NCBI GenBank assembly: GCA_964291335.2
Contig: OZ219748.1
Span: forward strand, 2,480,001 to 2,544,000
Direction of reading: 5' to 3'
From: G964291335 sp964291335
Lineage (GTDB): Bacteria > Chloroflexota > Dehalococcoidia > Lucifugimonadales > UBA3495
Length of the DNA: 64,000 nucleotides
Numbering within the stretch: position 1 is the stretch's first letter; the number at the start of each line of letters is the position of its first letter. Under the pieces are notes generated by a model, which worked only from the letters and a program-made list of their open reading frames with translations, was not told the DNA's origin and ran no database searches. A program made the translations under genes and the position numbers. Shown piece by piece: positions 1-8,341 of the stretch.

Positions 1-2
1 GC

Positions 3-320
3 CTGGGTGTATATGAGGCCCTGGTGCGGGGCGGCCGGGTGCGCCTCCGCCCCATTCTGATGACCGCTTTTACGACTACCCTGGCGCTCTTCCCCCTGGC
101 ATTGGCCGGAGGGGACGATTCGGGCGTGGTTGGCGCCGAGTTGGCCACGGTGGTTATCGGCGGGTTAATCAGTTCCACCTTCCTCACCCTGGTGGTGGTG
201 CCGATAATCTATACTCTGTTCCACTGGTCCATACCGCGGCTGCCGGGGGCGCTGCGCCATCGCTTCCGGCGGGCGCCCGGCCAGGAACAGAGCGTTCCCG
301 GCGCTCCGCAGCTTCCCTGA
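3..320 (+). CDS. RND-family efflux transporter, C-terminal fragment
   Basis: The gene runs in from the left edge of the window, so only its last 105 codons are seen. The reading frame contains RVRLRPILMTAF followed by hydrophobic stretches ending VVVPIIYTLF. This is the usual C-terminal end of AcrB/CusA-type RND pumps: a conserved loop and then the last two membrane helices. RND proteins are proton-driven exporters of about 1000 residues, so nearly all of this one lies outside. A membrane fusion protein starts 56 bases downstream on the same strand, which supports an efflux operon. Substrate cannot be told. Confidence 0.85.
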   Translation: MGVYEALVRGGRVRLRPILMTAFTTTLALFPLALAGGDDSGVVGAELATVVIGGLISSTFLTLVVVPIIYTLFHWSIPRLPGALRHRFRRAPGQEQSVPGAPQLP

Positions 321-376
321 TTCCGGCCCCGGCGCGTTCCGGGGCGCCAAGCCAAACTACTCGAGGTAACGCCGAA

Positions 377-2446
377 GTGAACTCAATGAACAGCACCTTC
401 CAAAACCTCAAGCCGCGCCGCCTGCGCAGTTTACTGCTTGCCGCGGCCCTGGCGGCTGCGGTTCTGGCAGCCGGTTACGGCGCTACGGCCCTGTTCGGCG
501 CCCGCAGCCCCGGCGCGCCACCGGACCGCCCAGCCGCCGGCGTCCCTTCCGGAGCCGGGCGGGTCCAGCCATCGGAAATAGCGGTCAGAAGCCGTCTGGT
601 CTTCCCGATACAGGCCAACCTGGCCTTTGAGCAGGCCGGTGAAGTGGCGGAAGTTCTGGTGACCGAGGGCGACCGGGTAACTGCGGGGCAGCCCCTGGCT
701 CGCCTCAATACCGACCACTTCCCGGCTCTGGAAGAGGAAGCTGCCCGGCTGCGCTACGAGATTGCGCAGGGGCAGGATTCAATCAGGCAGCTTCGGCTTG
801 ACTTCAGTGATGAACCCTTGCTGGCCGCACGCCGTGATGAGACGGTGGCCCGGCTGGAATATGCTAATACCCAGGCCCGGGACTCCCTCGCCGATATTGA
901 CCAGAACTATGAGGATGCCCTGACTGCGGCCAGAGACGCCCGGGAGCAGGCGAGCCTGGCCCTGGAAAACGCCACCGACCGCTGGACAGAGGCGACCGAG
1001 GATTTGACCCCGGAGCACCGGCAGGCGGTAGCCAGGGCGGTTCGCAACCAGGCTGATTCCCGGGTGTCGGTGGATCAGGCGCAGGAACGGCTGGAAGACT
1101 ACCTGGAGGGACTGGAAGACGGGGCCATTGAGGCGCAGGATCGGGTGACCGAAGTGGCATTGGCGCTGGATTTGGCTAAAGACCGGCTGGAAGACTACCT
1201 GGAAGAGCAGCAAGACGGGATGATTGGGGCGCAGGATCGGGTAACCGAAATGGAACTGGCCCTGGACCTGGCGGAGACCGCCCTGGAGGACCTGGTAACT
1301 GAGCATAATCGGGCCACCATTCGCGCCCGCACCCGGGTGGGCGCAGCGGAAGTGGCCCTGGATGCTGCTGAAAGCGCCGTTTCCGGATTTATCAGCTCCC
1401 CTACCCGTATTCAGACTGCCGACGGCCGGCCGGTGGATATTCCCCGGCTGCGCCGCCTGGAGGCATCCGTGGCGCTGGCCGAGTCGGAACTGGAGGCGGC
1501 CAGCTCCGACCTGGCGGAACTGGAGGAAGGCCCGGACCCCTTGCGTCTGCGGCAGCTGGAATCCAATGTTGCCGTGACCCGATTGAACCTGTCCCAGGCC
1601 AGGGAGGATTTAACCGAGCTGGAAGACGGCCCGGACCCTTTCCGCCTGGAAGAATTGAAGTCCAACGTTACGCTGACCGAGTTGAATCTGAAGCAGGCCC
1701 GGGATAACCTGGCGGATTTCACCGAGGGGCCCGACCGTCTGATAGTAGAACAATTGCAGGCTGAACTGGAGCTGACCAGGGTGAATCTGGAAAATGCGGA
1801 TCGGCTTCTGGAAGAACAGCTGGAAGGGCCGGACCAGCTTCCCTTGCGTCTGCTGAAACTGGAAGCGGATTTGGCCGGGACCCGGTTTGCCCTGGCGGAA
1901 AGGGCGGTAACCGACCTGCTGGAAGATGGCCCCGACCGTGAGGCTGCCGCCCTGCTGGAAAGGGAAATCGCCGCTCGCCTGGCTGAGATAGACCAGCTTT
2001 ACGAGGAACCCGACCCGCTGCAGCTTGCCGCCGTTGAAGCCGGCATAACCCTGGCCCGGGAACGGGTCGAGGACATACGAGAGGAGATGGAAGAGGCCTG
2101 GCTGCGCGCCCCCTTCGACGGGGTGGTATTCATGGTTAACGTCGAAGTTGATGATCGGGTAAACGAATACTCGCAAGTTGTGAAACTGGTAGATCCTGGC
2201 AGCGTGAAAATAGCCGGTCTGGTGGACGCCACCAATGTTCAGTTCGTTGCGCCCGGGGCCGCGGCCAGGGTGCAGATTGCCGCCCTGCCCGGGTTGGACC
2301 TGTCGGCGGAGGTTGTTGAATTAGCCGTTGACCCCAGCACTGAGCGGGGCATTATCAGCTACCCGGTTATCATCGACGTGACTCTGCCCGCTGGCGCCGA
2401 GGTTCCGCTTAGACCCAGCGCAGTTACCGCGGTGATACTGCCCTGA
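377..2446 (+). CDS. HlyD/RND-type membrane fusion protein with a very long coiled coil
   Basis: The 689-residue protein has a basic N-terminus and one membrane segment (about residues 17-40). The first half of a lipoyl-like hairpin follows (about 68-110, with GEVAEVLVTEGDRVTAGQPL), then a long Glu/Leu/Arg-rich helical region (about 110-575). The second lipoyl half (LRAPFDGVVFMV, about 578) and a C-terminal beta-barrel region close it. This order is that of periplasmic adaptors of RND or ABC exporters. The helical region is far longer than in typical adaptors of about 400 residues, and contains degenerate repeats marked by EEGPDPLRLRQLE, EDGPDPFRLEELK and similar. The RND pump end lies 56 bases upstream, so it is probably that pump's partner. 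An alternative start is Met4. Confidence 0.85.
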   Translation: MNSMNSTFQNLKPRRLRSLLLAAALAAAVLAAGYGATALFGARSPGAPPDRPAAGVPSGAGRVQPSEIAVRSRLVFPIQANLAFEQAGEVAEVLVTEGDRVTAGQPLARLNTDHFPALEEEAARLRYEIAQGQDSIRQLRLDFSDEPLLAARRDETVARLEYANTQARDSLADIDQNYEDALTAARDAREQASLALENATDRWTEATEDLTPEHRQAVARAVRNQADSRVSVDQAQERLEDYLEGLEDGAIEAQDRVTEVALALDLAKDRLEDYLEEQQDGMIGAQDRVTEMELALDLAETALEDLVTEHNRATIRARTRVGAAEVALDAAESAVSGFISSPTRIQTADGRPVDIPRLRRLEASVALAESELEAASSDLAELEEGPDPLRLRQLESNVAVTRLNLSQAREDLTELEDGPDPFRLEELKSNVTLTELNLKQARDNLADFTEGPDRLIVEQLQAELELTRVNLENADRLLEEQLEGPDQLPLRLLKLEADLAGTRFALAERAVTDLLEDGPDREAAALLEREIAARLAEIDQLYEEPDPLQLAAVEAGITLARERVEDIREEMEEAWLRAPFDGVVFMVNVEVDDRVNEYSQVVKLVDPGSVKIAGLVDATNVQFVAPGAAARVQIAALPGLDLSAEVVELAVDPSTERGIISYPVIIDVTLPAGAEVPLRPSAVTAVILP

Positions 2447-2594
2447 AGCCGTCCCTGGTTCTTAAATCCGATGGAATATTCAGCTACCCCGGCCCCGGCA
2501 ATCGGCCGGCTGCCGGGTATCAGCCGGAGGCCAAAACCGCCGTCGGGGTTGATGCGCCAATGGCGTTTATAAAATGTAGAACAGGCAGGGCGTT

Positions 2595-2795
2595 ATGAGG
2601 ATTTCTTTGTTCAGCCGGGGCGAGCAGCGGGAAACCGACCCGGTTTGCGATATGCTGGTAGCTACCCGAAAGCCGCCGGGGGGTTCCTGGGAATACAACG
2701 GCAAGACCTACTACTTCTGCGGCCCTGGCTGTAACCGGGCTTTCCAGCGGGAGCCGGAAGCCTACCTGTCCGGGGAAAAGAAAATCGAGATGTGA
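2595..2795 (+). CDS. Small YHS-domain protein
   Basis: This 66-residue protein has DPVCDMLV near the N-terminus and YYFCGPGCNRAFQREPEAYL in the second half. That is the YHS pattern (DPVCGM, then FCxxxCxxxF) found in copper-ATPases and small metal-associated proteins. The three cysteines are likely metal ligands, possibly for copper or haem. A purine-rich site (AGGGCG) lies just before the ATG. It stands alone downstream of the efflux adaptor, with 148 bases between, and converges with the next gene. A metal-handling role is inference. Confidence 0.75.
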   Translation: MRISLFSRGEQRETDPVCDMLVATRKPPGGSWEYNGKTYYFCGPGCNRAFQREPEAYLSGEKKIEM

Positions 2796-2901
2796 ACGCG
2801 GCAAGGGCAGGCAACCAGTCTTTCCCTGACCAGGCCCTTAACCCTGCAATTCGATCGCTGCCTTGACCGGCGGCGTGTGTCAACTCGGCCTGGTCTTTAC
2901 C

Positions 2902-3789
2902 CTACAGCCCGACCGCTGCGACTAACCGGTGAAACTCCCGGCGGGTTTCATCGGTAATTTGCGGGCCGGGGTGGCGCACTTGTCCGCTGGAAATCAGCCC
3001 CCGCTGTTGCAGCGCATACTTCCGGATGCCCACGCCGATGCCTTCCTGGAACTCGAACAGCAGCAGAGGCAAATGGCGATAAAACACATCCTCTGCCGCT
3101 TTGCGGTCTCCCGCGGCCATGGCTCGGCAAATGGCCGTCAGCGCCTCCGGGTAGGCAAACCCGGTCATTGCGCCGGCAGACCCGCGCGCCAGCTCATCCA
3201 GCAAATACACACCGCCCAGGCCGCCGAAGATTGCCAGGTCATCGCCGGCCAGGTTGCGGATGGCCGTAATTTTGGTGGGCGTCGGCGGGTCTTCCAGCTT
3301 CAGATAATGGACCGTGGGTATTTCCTTAAACAGACGGGCGATGAAAGCCGGGGCCATATGCACGCCGGAGGTTTGGGGGTAGTCCTGTACCACAATGGGG
3401 ACTGACACCGCCTCGGCGATACGCTGGTAGTGAGCGAACAAGGCTTCGGGGTTAGGCTTGCCCATGGCCGGCGCCGAAACCATTACCGCCGCCGCGCCCA
3501 GGGCTTCGGCTTCCCGGCTGTAAGCGATGGCGGCCGCTGTGCCGGCGGCGGTGGTCCCCAGGGTAACCGGCATACCGTTGGCGCGGGCAATCACCGCTTC
3601 GGCCACGGCCCGCCGTTCCCCGTCGGTTAGCCGGGCCGCTTCTCCGGTAACGCCCAGGGCCACCACCCCCTGGCAGCCCGACTGTCGCGCCTGCTCTACC
3701 AGGTTGCCGATGGAGTCCAGGTCCAGTTCTTCGTTCTCCCGGAAGGGGGTGGCCAGCATCCAGTGGACGCCGCTGAATCGGTCAGCCAT
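2902..3789 (-). CDS. Dihydrodipicolinate synthase / N-acetylneuraminate lyase family aldolase
   Basis: The 295-residue protein is a class I aldolase TIM barrel. A GVTGEAARL motif resembles the substrate-carboxylate loop (GTTGE), QDYPQTSG supplies the conserved Tyr, and YLKLED holds the presumed Schiff-base Lys at about residue 163. A longer frame opens at a TTG (3810), but a clear ribosome binding site (AAGGAG) lies 8 bases before the ATG at 3789, so I use that. Isolated from lysine genes, it is more likely a catabolic pyruvate-dependent aldolase or dehydratase than DapA. True substrate is unknown. Confidence 0.8.
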   Translation of the reverse strand: MADRFSGVHWMLATPFRENEELDLDSIGNLVEQARQSGCQGVVALGVTGEAARLTDGERRAVAEAVIARANGMPVTLGTTAAGTAAAIAYSREAEALGAAAVMVSAPAMGKPNPEALFAHYQRIAEAVSVPIVVQDYPQTSGVHMAPAFIARLFKEIPTVHYLKLEDPPTPTKITAIRNLAGDDLAIFGGLGGVYLLDELARGSAGAMTGFAYPEALTAICRAMAAGDRKAAEDVFYRHLPLLLFEFQEGIGVGIRKYALQQRGLISSGQVRHPGPQITDETRREFHRLVAAVGL

Positions 3790-3994
3790 GTGGGGTACTC
3801 CTTGTGGCAATGATTATTGTATTTATCTGGCCGCGGGGCCAAAGGTTCAGCCGTTATTATACTCCAGGCCTGGCCCGGGCGCACCGGGGCTGGTATTGAG
3901 TTACAATAACCGCAAAGGCGGCCGGGGAACGCTGGTCAGCTGTATCAGTGGTCAGCAGGGTGGCTGCCCGGCCTGACCGGGAGGGAGGTAAACG

Positions 3995-4396
3995 ATGGAC
4001 GACGGCAGCGCCAGGTATCCGGTCCAGCGCATCGGAAGCGTTATTATGGTGGTGATGATGCAGGTGGCCCCGGAGCATGAGGAGGAGTTTAACCGCTGGT
4101 ATAACGAGGAGCATCTGCTGGAGCGGCTGGAAATTCCGGGGTACATCAGCGCCCGTCGGTTCAAGCTGGAGGAAGGCTCCGGGACTGAAGGGATGCATAA
4201 TTTCCTGTGCATCTGGGAACTGGAGGACGTCAGCCCCTTGCAGAGCGAAATGTACCGGCAGCAGCGGGCCCGCATAACCGAACTGCACCGCCGGGCCAAC
4301 GAAGTAATCGAGACGCGGGCCCGGGGCATCTACCGGCAAATCTTCCCGCCGGAGGGGGCCTTCGAAGACCATTCAGGGTTCCACCCGGAGGGGTAG
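3995..4396 (+). CDS. EthD-like dimeric alpha/beta-barrel protein
   Basis: This 133-residue protein contains EEFNRWYNEEHLLERL followed by IPGYISARRF. The WYxxEH pattern with a following 'PG(F/Y)xxARR(F/Y)' is typical of small EthD/DUF4286-like ferredoxin-fold proteins found near catabolic genes. A strong ribosome binding site (GGGAGGGAGG) precedes the ATG. It is divergent from the aldolase gene. No catalytic role can be stated. Confidence 0.65.
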   Translation: MDDGSARYPVQRIGSVIMVVMMQVAPEHEEEFNRWYNEEHLLERLEIPGYISARRFKLEEGSGTEGMHNFLCIWELEDVSPLQSEMYRQQRARITELHRRANEVIETRARGIYRQIFPPEGAFEDHSGFHPEG

Positions 4397-4416
4397 AGAG
4401 TTTATCTACACATCTG

Positions 4417-4445
4417 TTGACAACCTAAAGAATATGGATTAGACT
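4417..4445 (+). promoter_or_regulatory. Sigma-70-type promoter, possibly giving a leaderless mRNA
   Basis: TTGACA at 4417-4422 and TAGACT at 4440-4445 are separated by 17 bases. The start codon of the next gene is at 4450. Transcription would therefore begin at or within a few bases of the ATG, and no Shine-Dalgarno sequence is present upstream of it. Confidence 0.7.
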
Positions 4446-4449
4446 TTTT

Positions 4450-5178
4450 ATGCCAGTAAACCCTGAAAGCTTTGAGTATGAGTTCTCCCCGAGAGTTTTG
4501 GTGGAAACGAGGGAAAAAATGGGTTTGTCTCCAGGAAACCTGGCAGGGTTCCTGGGTATTCCGGTCAATACTCTCTCTCGCTGGGAGAGGGGAAATAGTA
4601 CACCAGACGCCCACTCTTTAGCAGCTATTTACTCTGTAGCAAAAGGGCATGACCTGGCGCCAGAATTTTTCTCTCGGAGGTCTGATGCCTTGAGTATATC
4701 CCTTTCTTATCCGATGTCCCACGTAATTGCCGGTTTTATAGAGGTTATCAGGATGTATGACGGGAAGGCCATCAAAAAGGTGGAACTGGGTAATGCGTTT
4801 AAGGAAGTCCTTGAGCAATACGGGGCTACCCCGCAAGACCTGGGGTTCAGCAAAAACCACTTGACCAAGAGCGTACTTGGGTGGCTGGCACAAAATAACG
4901 TGGCCAACGTACGTTCTGAAACTACGGATTCGGTGATAGTTAAATTGAATGGTGAGCCGGAGGTGGTTCAGGTAATGGAAAAGGCTGTTGGGGTAAAAAA
5001 ACGTTTTACCATTGAGCGCAAAGGGCGGCCTTCGTATGAAATGACGGTGGTGGGTAAGACGGGGCAAATATACGCCTATCAGGGTGTTAATGCGAAAGGC
5101 GAAGATGGCCACTTTACCGATGAAGGCAAGTATCGGCGGGCCATTGCCAAAGCCGTGTCCAGTAACAAGGCAAAGTAA
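4450..5178 (+). CDS. XRE-like helix-turn-helix protein with unknown C-terminal region
   Basis: The N-terminal 75 residues carry an HTH of the Xre/HTH_3 type (MGLSPGNLAGFLGIPVNTL, then RWERGNSTPD). The remaining 165 residues match nothing I recognise. Base composition is visibly lower in GC and codon use less biased than in neighbours, which suggests acquisition by transfer. It has its own promoter, no leader and no ribosome binding site, and is followed by a strong terminator, so it is probably a single-gene unit. A DNA-binding regulator is likely; targets are unknown. Confidence 0.7.
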   Translation: MPVNPESFEYEFSPRVLVETREKMGLSPGNLAGFLGIPVNTLSRWERGNSTPDAHSLAAIYSVAKGHDLAPEFFSRRSDALSISLSYPMSHVIAGFIEVIRMYDGKAIKKVELGNAFKEVLEQYGATPQDLGFSKNHLTKSVLGWLAQNNVANVRSETTDSVIVKLNGEPEVVQVMEKAVGVKKRFTIERKGRPSYEMTVVGKTGQIYAYQGVNAKGEDGHFTDEGKYRRAIAKAVSSNKAK

Positions 5179-5231
5179 CCATACGGCAGCCAGGGTCGCC
5201 GGGCCATTCGGCCGAATGGCCCGGTTGCCCC

Positions 5232-5263
5232 GGGGCGGGCTGCCAGCCCGCCCCTTCTTTTTT
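5232..5263 (+). terminator. Rho-independent terminator after the HTH gene
   Basis: A 10-bp perfect stem (GGGGCGGGCT / AGCCCGCCCC) with a 3-base loop is followed by TTCTTTTTT. It ends the upstream + strand gene and sits in the convergent gap before trpG. Confidence 0.9.
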
Positions 5264-5319
5264 GCCGGGTGTCGTCCCTTCCTTGCTCCTGAATCTGCGG
5301 CTGACGCAGTTCCCCTACA

Positions 5320-5913
5320 CTACGCCGGTTTGCCCTGGTGAAACGCGGCCACCTGGCGCAGAAAGTTGCGCAGCAGGTCGTGGCCGTCCGGCGTCATAAT
5401 GGATTCCGGGTGAAATTGTACCCCTTCCACCGGGTATTCCTTGTGGCGCAGGCCCATTATCAACCCATTATCGGTCCAGGCCGTAACCTCCAGGCTGTCG
5501 GGCAGGGAATCGGGAAATACGACCAGGGAATGGTAGCGGATTCCCTGGAAGGGGTTGGGCAGGCCGGCCAGTACGCCCTGGCCGGTATGGTGAATCATGG
5601 AGGTTTTGCCGTGGCGGATTTCCCCGGCGCGGCCCACGACGCCTCCGTAAACCTCGCCCAGGCACTGGTGGCCCAGGCAGACCCCCAGCACTGGCAGCCT
5701 GGGGCCAAAATGGTTGATGACCTGGTTCGAGACCCCGGCCTCCCGGGGGGTGCAGGGGCCGGGGGATACCACGATGCCCTCCGGGTCTAGCCGCTCAATT
5801 TCCGCCACGGTAATCCGGTCATTCCGGAAGGTCAGCACCTCGGCGCCCAGTTCCGACAGGTACTGGTACAGGTTATAGGTAAAGCTGTCGTAGTTATCAA
5901 TCAGCAGCAGCAT
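5320..5913 (-). CDS. trpG: Anthranilate synthase component II (glutamine amidotransferase)
   Basis: The 197-residue protein is a class I glutamine amidotransferase. It begins MLLLIDNYDSFTYNL, has the nucleophile in GVCLGHQCLGE and the His-Glu pair in VQFHPESIMT, the full triad. It supplies ammonia from glutamine to TrpE for anthranilate synthesis, and may also serve PabB in folate synthesis. The frame is open to an upstream ATG at 5940, but the ATG at 5913 overlaps the stop of the preceding gene as TGATG and matches the family N-terminus. Translation is thus probably coupled to that gene. It is the last gene of the T-box-controlled unit. Confidence 0.93.
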   Translation of the reverse strand: MLLLIDNYDSFTYNLYQYLSELGAEVLTFRNDRITVAEIERLDPEGIVVSPGPCTPREAGVSNQVINHFGPRLPVLGVCLGHQCLGEVYGGVVGRAGEIRHGKTSMIHHTGQGVLAGLPNPFQGIRYHSLVVFPDSLPDSLEVTAWTDNGLIMGLRHKEYPVEGVQFHPESIMTPDGHDLLRNFLRQVAAFHQGKPA

Positions 5914-6353
5914 CAGAAAAGCTCCACGAATTCCAGCCAATTGCCGTCCGGGTCCTGGGCATAAAGGGCCTTGCGCAGCAGCCGGCCGTCAGCATCGAAC
6001 AGCGAGGCCGGGTCGCTGTTGAAGGTGAGGCCCCGCTGACCCTTGTCGGCGTAAAATGCCTCAATGTTCTCCACGATGAAGGCCAGGTGGGATGCCCCGG
6101 CAGCGTTGCGCTCAAGGCGGCCTTCGCCCACCGGCGGGTTGAGGTACTGAATCAGCTCCAGTTGATGGCCGTCGCCCAGTTCCAGGAAAGCCCCCTTGAT
6201 ATGGGCATCCGGGAAGGCCAGCAGTTTAGCCGCAAAGTCTCCCGCCCGCTCGGTGCGCCCGGTCAGCTTCAGGCCCAGCACGCCGGTGTAAAAGTCGATG
6301 GTTTTCTCAATATCCCTGACCACAAACCCGGTATGGAACATAGACTTGAGCAT
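5913..6353 (-). CDS. VOC/glyoxalase-superfamily protein inside the trp operon
   Basis: This 146-residue protein has a VOC fold pattern: MFHTGFVVRDIEKTIDFYTG at the start, HQLELIQYL and HLAFIVENIE in the middle, and DPDGNWLEFVE at the end. Candidate metal ligands are His, Glu, His and Glu, as in glyoxalase I. The start is the ATG at 6353 because AGGAGG lies 6 bases before it; an upstream ATG at 6371 lacks a site. It lies between trpE and trpG and overlaps trpG by one base. Glyoxalase I activity is possible but not shown, and its link to tryptophan is unclear. Confidence 0.8.
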   Translation of the reverse strand: MLKSMFHTGFVVRDIEKTIDFYTGVLGLKLTGRTERAGDFAAKLLAFPDAHIKGAFLELGDGHQLELIQYLNPPVGEGRLERNAAGASHLAFIVENIEAFYADKGQRGLTFNSDPASLFDADGRLLRKALYAQDPDGNWLEFVELF

Positions 6354-6446
6354 AAACGCCTCCTGCTGCAACGGCTGCCAATCAAAGTCAACGCCGGGGC
6401 CAGTCGGCCGGCTGCCGACCGGAGCGCCGTAGGTGCAGCCGGTCGG

Positions 6447-7907
6447 CTACCCGCGTCCCTCGGCCAGTTCAATCGCCCGCATCAGGGCGCCCGACTTGTG
6501 GCGGGTTTCCAGGTACTCATCTTCGGCCACGCTGTCGGCCACCACGCCGCCGCCGGCCTGCACGTACATGGTGCCATCCTTGTAGATTCCGGTACGCAGG
6601 ACCAGGGCGGTATCCATGTTGCCGGAAAAGCTGAAATAGCCGACGGCGCCGCCATAAGGGCCCCGCTTTTCCCCTTCAATCTCGGAAATTATCTCCATGG
6701 CCCGGATTTTGGGAGCGCCGGAGACGGTTCCCGCCGGGAAGCAGGAACGCAGGGCGTCGTAAGGGGTAAGCCCCGGTTTCAGTTGCCCTTCCACGTGGGA
6801 TACCAGGTGCATCACGTGCGAGAACCGTTCCACATCCATCAGCTGGGTAACGTTCACCGTACCCGGCACGCTGACCCGGCCAATATCGTTGCGGCCCAGG
6901 TCCACCAGCATAATATGCTCGGCCCGCTGTTTTTCGCTGCTCTTCAACTCCTGCTCCAGGGCATTGTCCTCTTCCGGAGTCTGCCCCCGGGGTCGGGTGC
7001 CGGCGATCGGGTGGGTGGCTACTATACCTTCTTCCACCTTGGCCACCGTTTCAATGGCCGCGCCGATGATGTGAAAGTCGTCCAGGTGCAGGAAATACAT
7101 GTAAGGCGACGGGTTAACGCTGCGCAAGGCCCGATATACCTGGAAAGGGTGGGCTTCGGTGCGGCGGGAAAACCGCTGGGAGTTTACTACCTGAATGACG
7201 TCGCCGGCGTAGATATACTCTACGCATTTCCGCACCGCTTCTTCGTATAGCGGTTGGGAAAAGTTGGACTCGATTGAGGGCGGTTCCGCCGGCGCCGGCG
7301 GGGGGGCCAATATGTCTGGCGGCAGTTCTAAAGGCCGGGACAACCGGGACACCAGCTGGTCGATTTTGTCGGTGGCTTCGGCATAGGCCCGGTCAATGTC
7401 CCGGTTCAGCCGAACATGGCTGACCACCTTAATGTCGTGGCGCAGGTGGTCGAATACCAGCAGGGTATCGGCGAACATAAACACCGATTCCGGCAAGCCC
7501 TGCGGGTCGGCCGGCATGGGCGGAACCCGCGGCTCAAAGTAACGGATGGAATCGTAAGCCAGGTAGCCGACCCCCCCGCCGTGGAAGCGGGGCAGCCCGG
7601 CAACCGGCAGCAGCCGGTACTGCTCCATCTCCTCCTGCACCGGCAGGAGGGGGTCGATTTCGCCCTTTTCCGCTCCCCGTCCGGTCTTTACCACCCGATA
7701 AGGTTCGGTGCCGATAAAGCTGTAGCGTCCCAGCCGCTCACCGCCGGCGACGCTTTCCAGCAGAAAAGCGTAAGGGGGGCGGGCGACCTTCAGGTAGGCG
7801 GACACCGGGGTTTCCAGGTCGGCGTTAATGGAGCGGTAAACCGGAATCAGGTTTCCTTCTTCCGACGCCGCCCGGCTTTTAACCTCTGCCAGAGATGGGT
7901 AGTACAT
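6447..7907 (-). CDS. trpE: Anthranilate synthase component I
   Basis: The 486-residue protein makes anthranilate from chorismate with ammonia from TrpG. The N-terminal region has FLLESVAGGERLGRYSFIG, the segment that forms the tryptophan feedback site. The C-terminal chorismate-binding domain has HPIAGTRPRG, LVDLGRNDIGRVS, FPAGTVSGAPKIRAMEII and YGGAVGYFSFSGNMDTA. Length and motifs fit TrpE better than PabB. It is the first gene after a Trp-specific T-box leader. No other trp genes follow in the window. Confidence 0.95.
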   Translation of the reverse strand: MYYPSLAEVKSRAASEEGNLIPVYRSINADLETPVSAYLKVARPPYAFLLESVAGGERLGRYSFIGTEPYRVVKTGRGAEKGEIDPLLPVQEEMEQYRLLPVAGLPRFHGGGVGYLAYDSIRYFEPRVPPMPADPQGLPESVFMFADTLLVFDHLRHDIKVVSHVRLNRDIDRAYAEATDKIDQLVSRLSRPLELPPDILAPPPAPAEPPSIESNFSQPLYEEAVRKCVEYIYAGDVIQVVNSQRFSRRTEAHPFQVYRALRSVNPSPYMYFLHLDDFHIIGAAIETVAKVEEGIVATHPIAGTRPRGQTPEEDNALEQELKSSEKQRAEHIMLVDLGRNDIGRVSVPGTVNVTQLMDVERFSHVMHLVSHVEGQLKPGLTPYDALRSCFPAGTVSGAPKIRAMEIISEIEGEKRGPYGGAVGYFSFSGNMDTALVLRTGIYKDGTMYVQAGGGVVADSVAEDEYLETRHKSGALMRAIELAEGRG

Positions 7908-7954
7908 TCGCTCTTTGCCGCTCCTCTAATGGCTGGTGGTATGACCGGGGCCAA

Positions 7955-7984
7955 CAAAAAAGCCCGCCCCCTGAAGGGGCGAGC
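7955..7984 (-). terminator. T-box-regulated intrinsic terminator
   Basis: The minus strand reads a stem made of GCTCGCCCC and GGGGCGGGC around a short loop, directly followed by TTTTTT. It overlaps the end of the T-box core region, as expected for the terminator alternative. Confidence 0.88.
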
Positions 7985-8296
7985 CATCCGCTCGCGGTGC
8001 CACCCTTGATTGTCGGGCCAGCTTCCATAGCAGACGGGAAGCAGCCGACCTCTTGCCGGCCAAAGGGGCGACTGTCTGCATTGCCCCAGCGCCGCGGGCG
8101 GTAACGGCGCCCTGACCCGGCCCGGCCTGAAAGCCGGCGGCCAACTTGCGCTGCGCTGACCGGCTCTTCAGCTGGCGGCTCCGGAGTCCATTCGTGCTTC
8201 TGCGCCTGGCGCCGGTTTCCACCTGCCCCGGCTCTCTGGGCCCCGCTGGAAGCCTACTACTCTCCTTCCCAGCCTGTGAATTTTTCAGTTTTGCCC
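7955..8296 (-). promoter_or_regulatory. T-box riboswitch leader, tryptophan-specific
   Basis: On the minus strand the leader contains the T-box core AAGGGTGGCACCGCG (7993-8007), which pairs with the tRNA acceptor end. It ends in a GC-rich hairpin followed by T6 at 7955-7984. Further upstream a stem I region carries GAATGGACTC, where TGG (8188-8190 on the + strand as cca) sits in the usual specifier position. Uncharged tRNA-Trp would stabilise antitermination and allow trpE, the VOC gene and trpG to be transcribed. Confidence 0.9.
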
Positions 8297-8301
8297 CTTT
8301 G

Positions 8302-8330
8302 AGTATAGGTTTGTGGTTGCACCCTGTCAA
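8302..8330 (-). promoter_or_regulatory. Promoter of the trpE operon
   Basis: The minus strand has a perfect TTGACA (8325-8330) and TATACT (8302-8307) with a 17-base spacer. Transcription would start near 8296, at the 5' edge of the T-box leader. Confidence 0.85.
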
Positions 8331-8341
8331 GCCGTTCAGCC

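Noticed and set aside
2520..2594. Promoter before the YHS gene (TTGATG with TAAAAT)
   Set aside because: The spacer is only 15 bases and no other support exists.
6087..7250. 387-residue + strand frame opposite trpE
   Set aside because: It is a GC-driven open frame antisense to trpE and the VOC gene; the trpE motifs are decisive.
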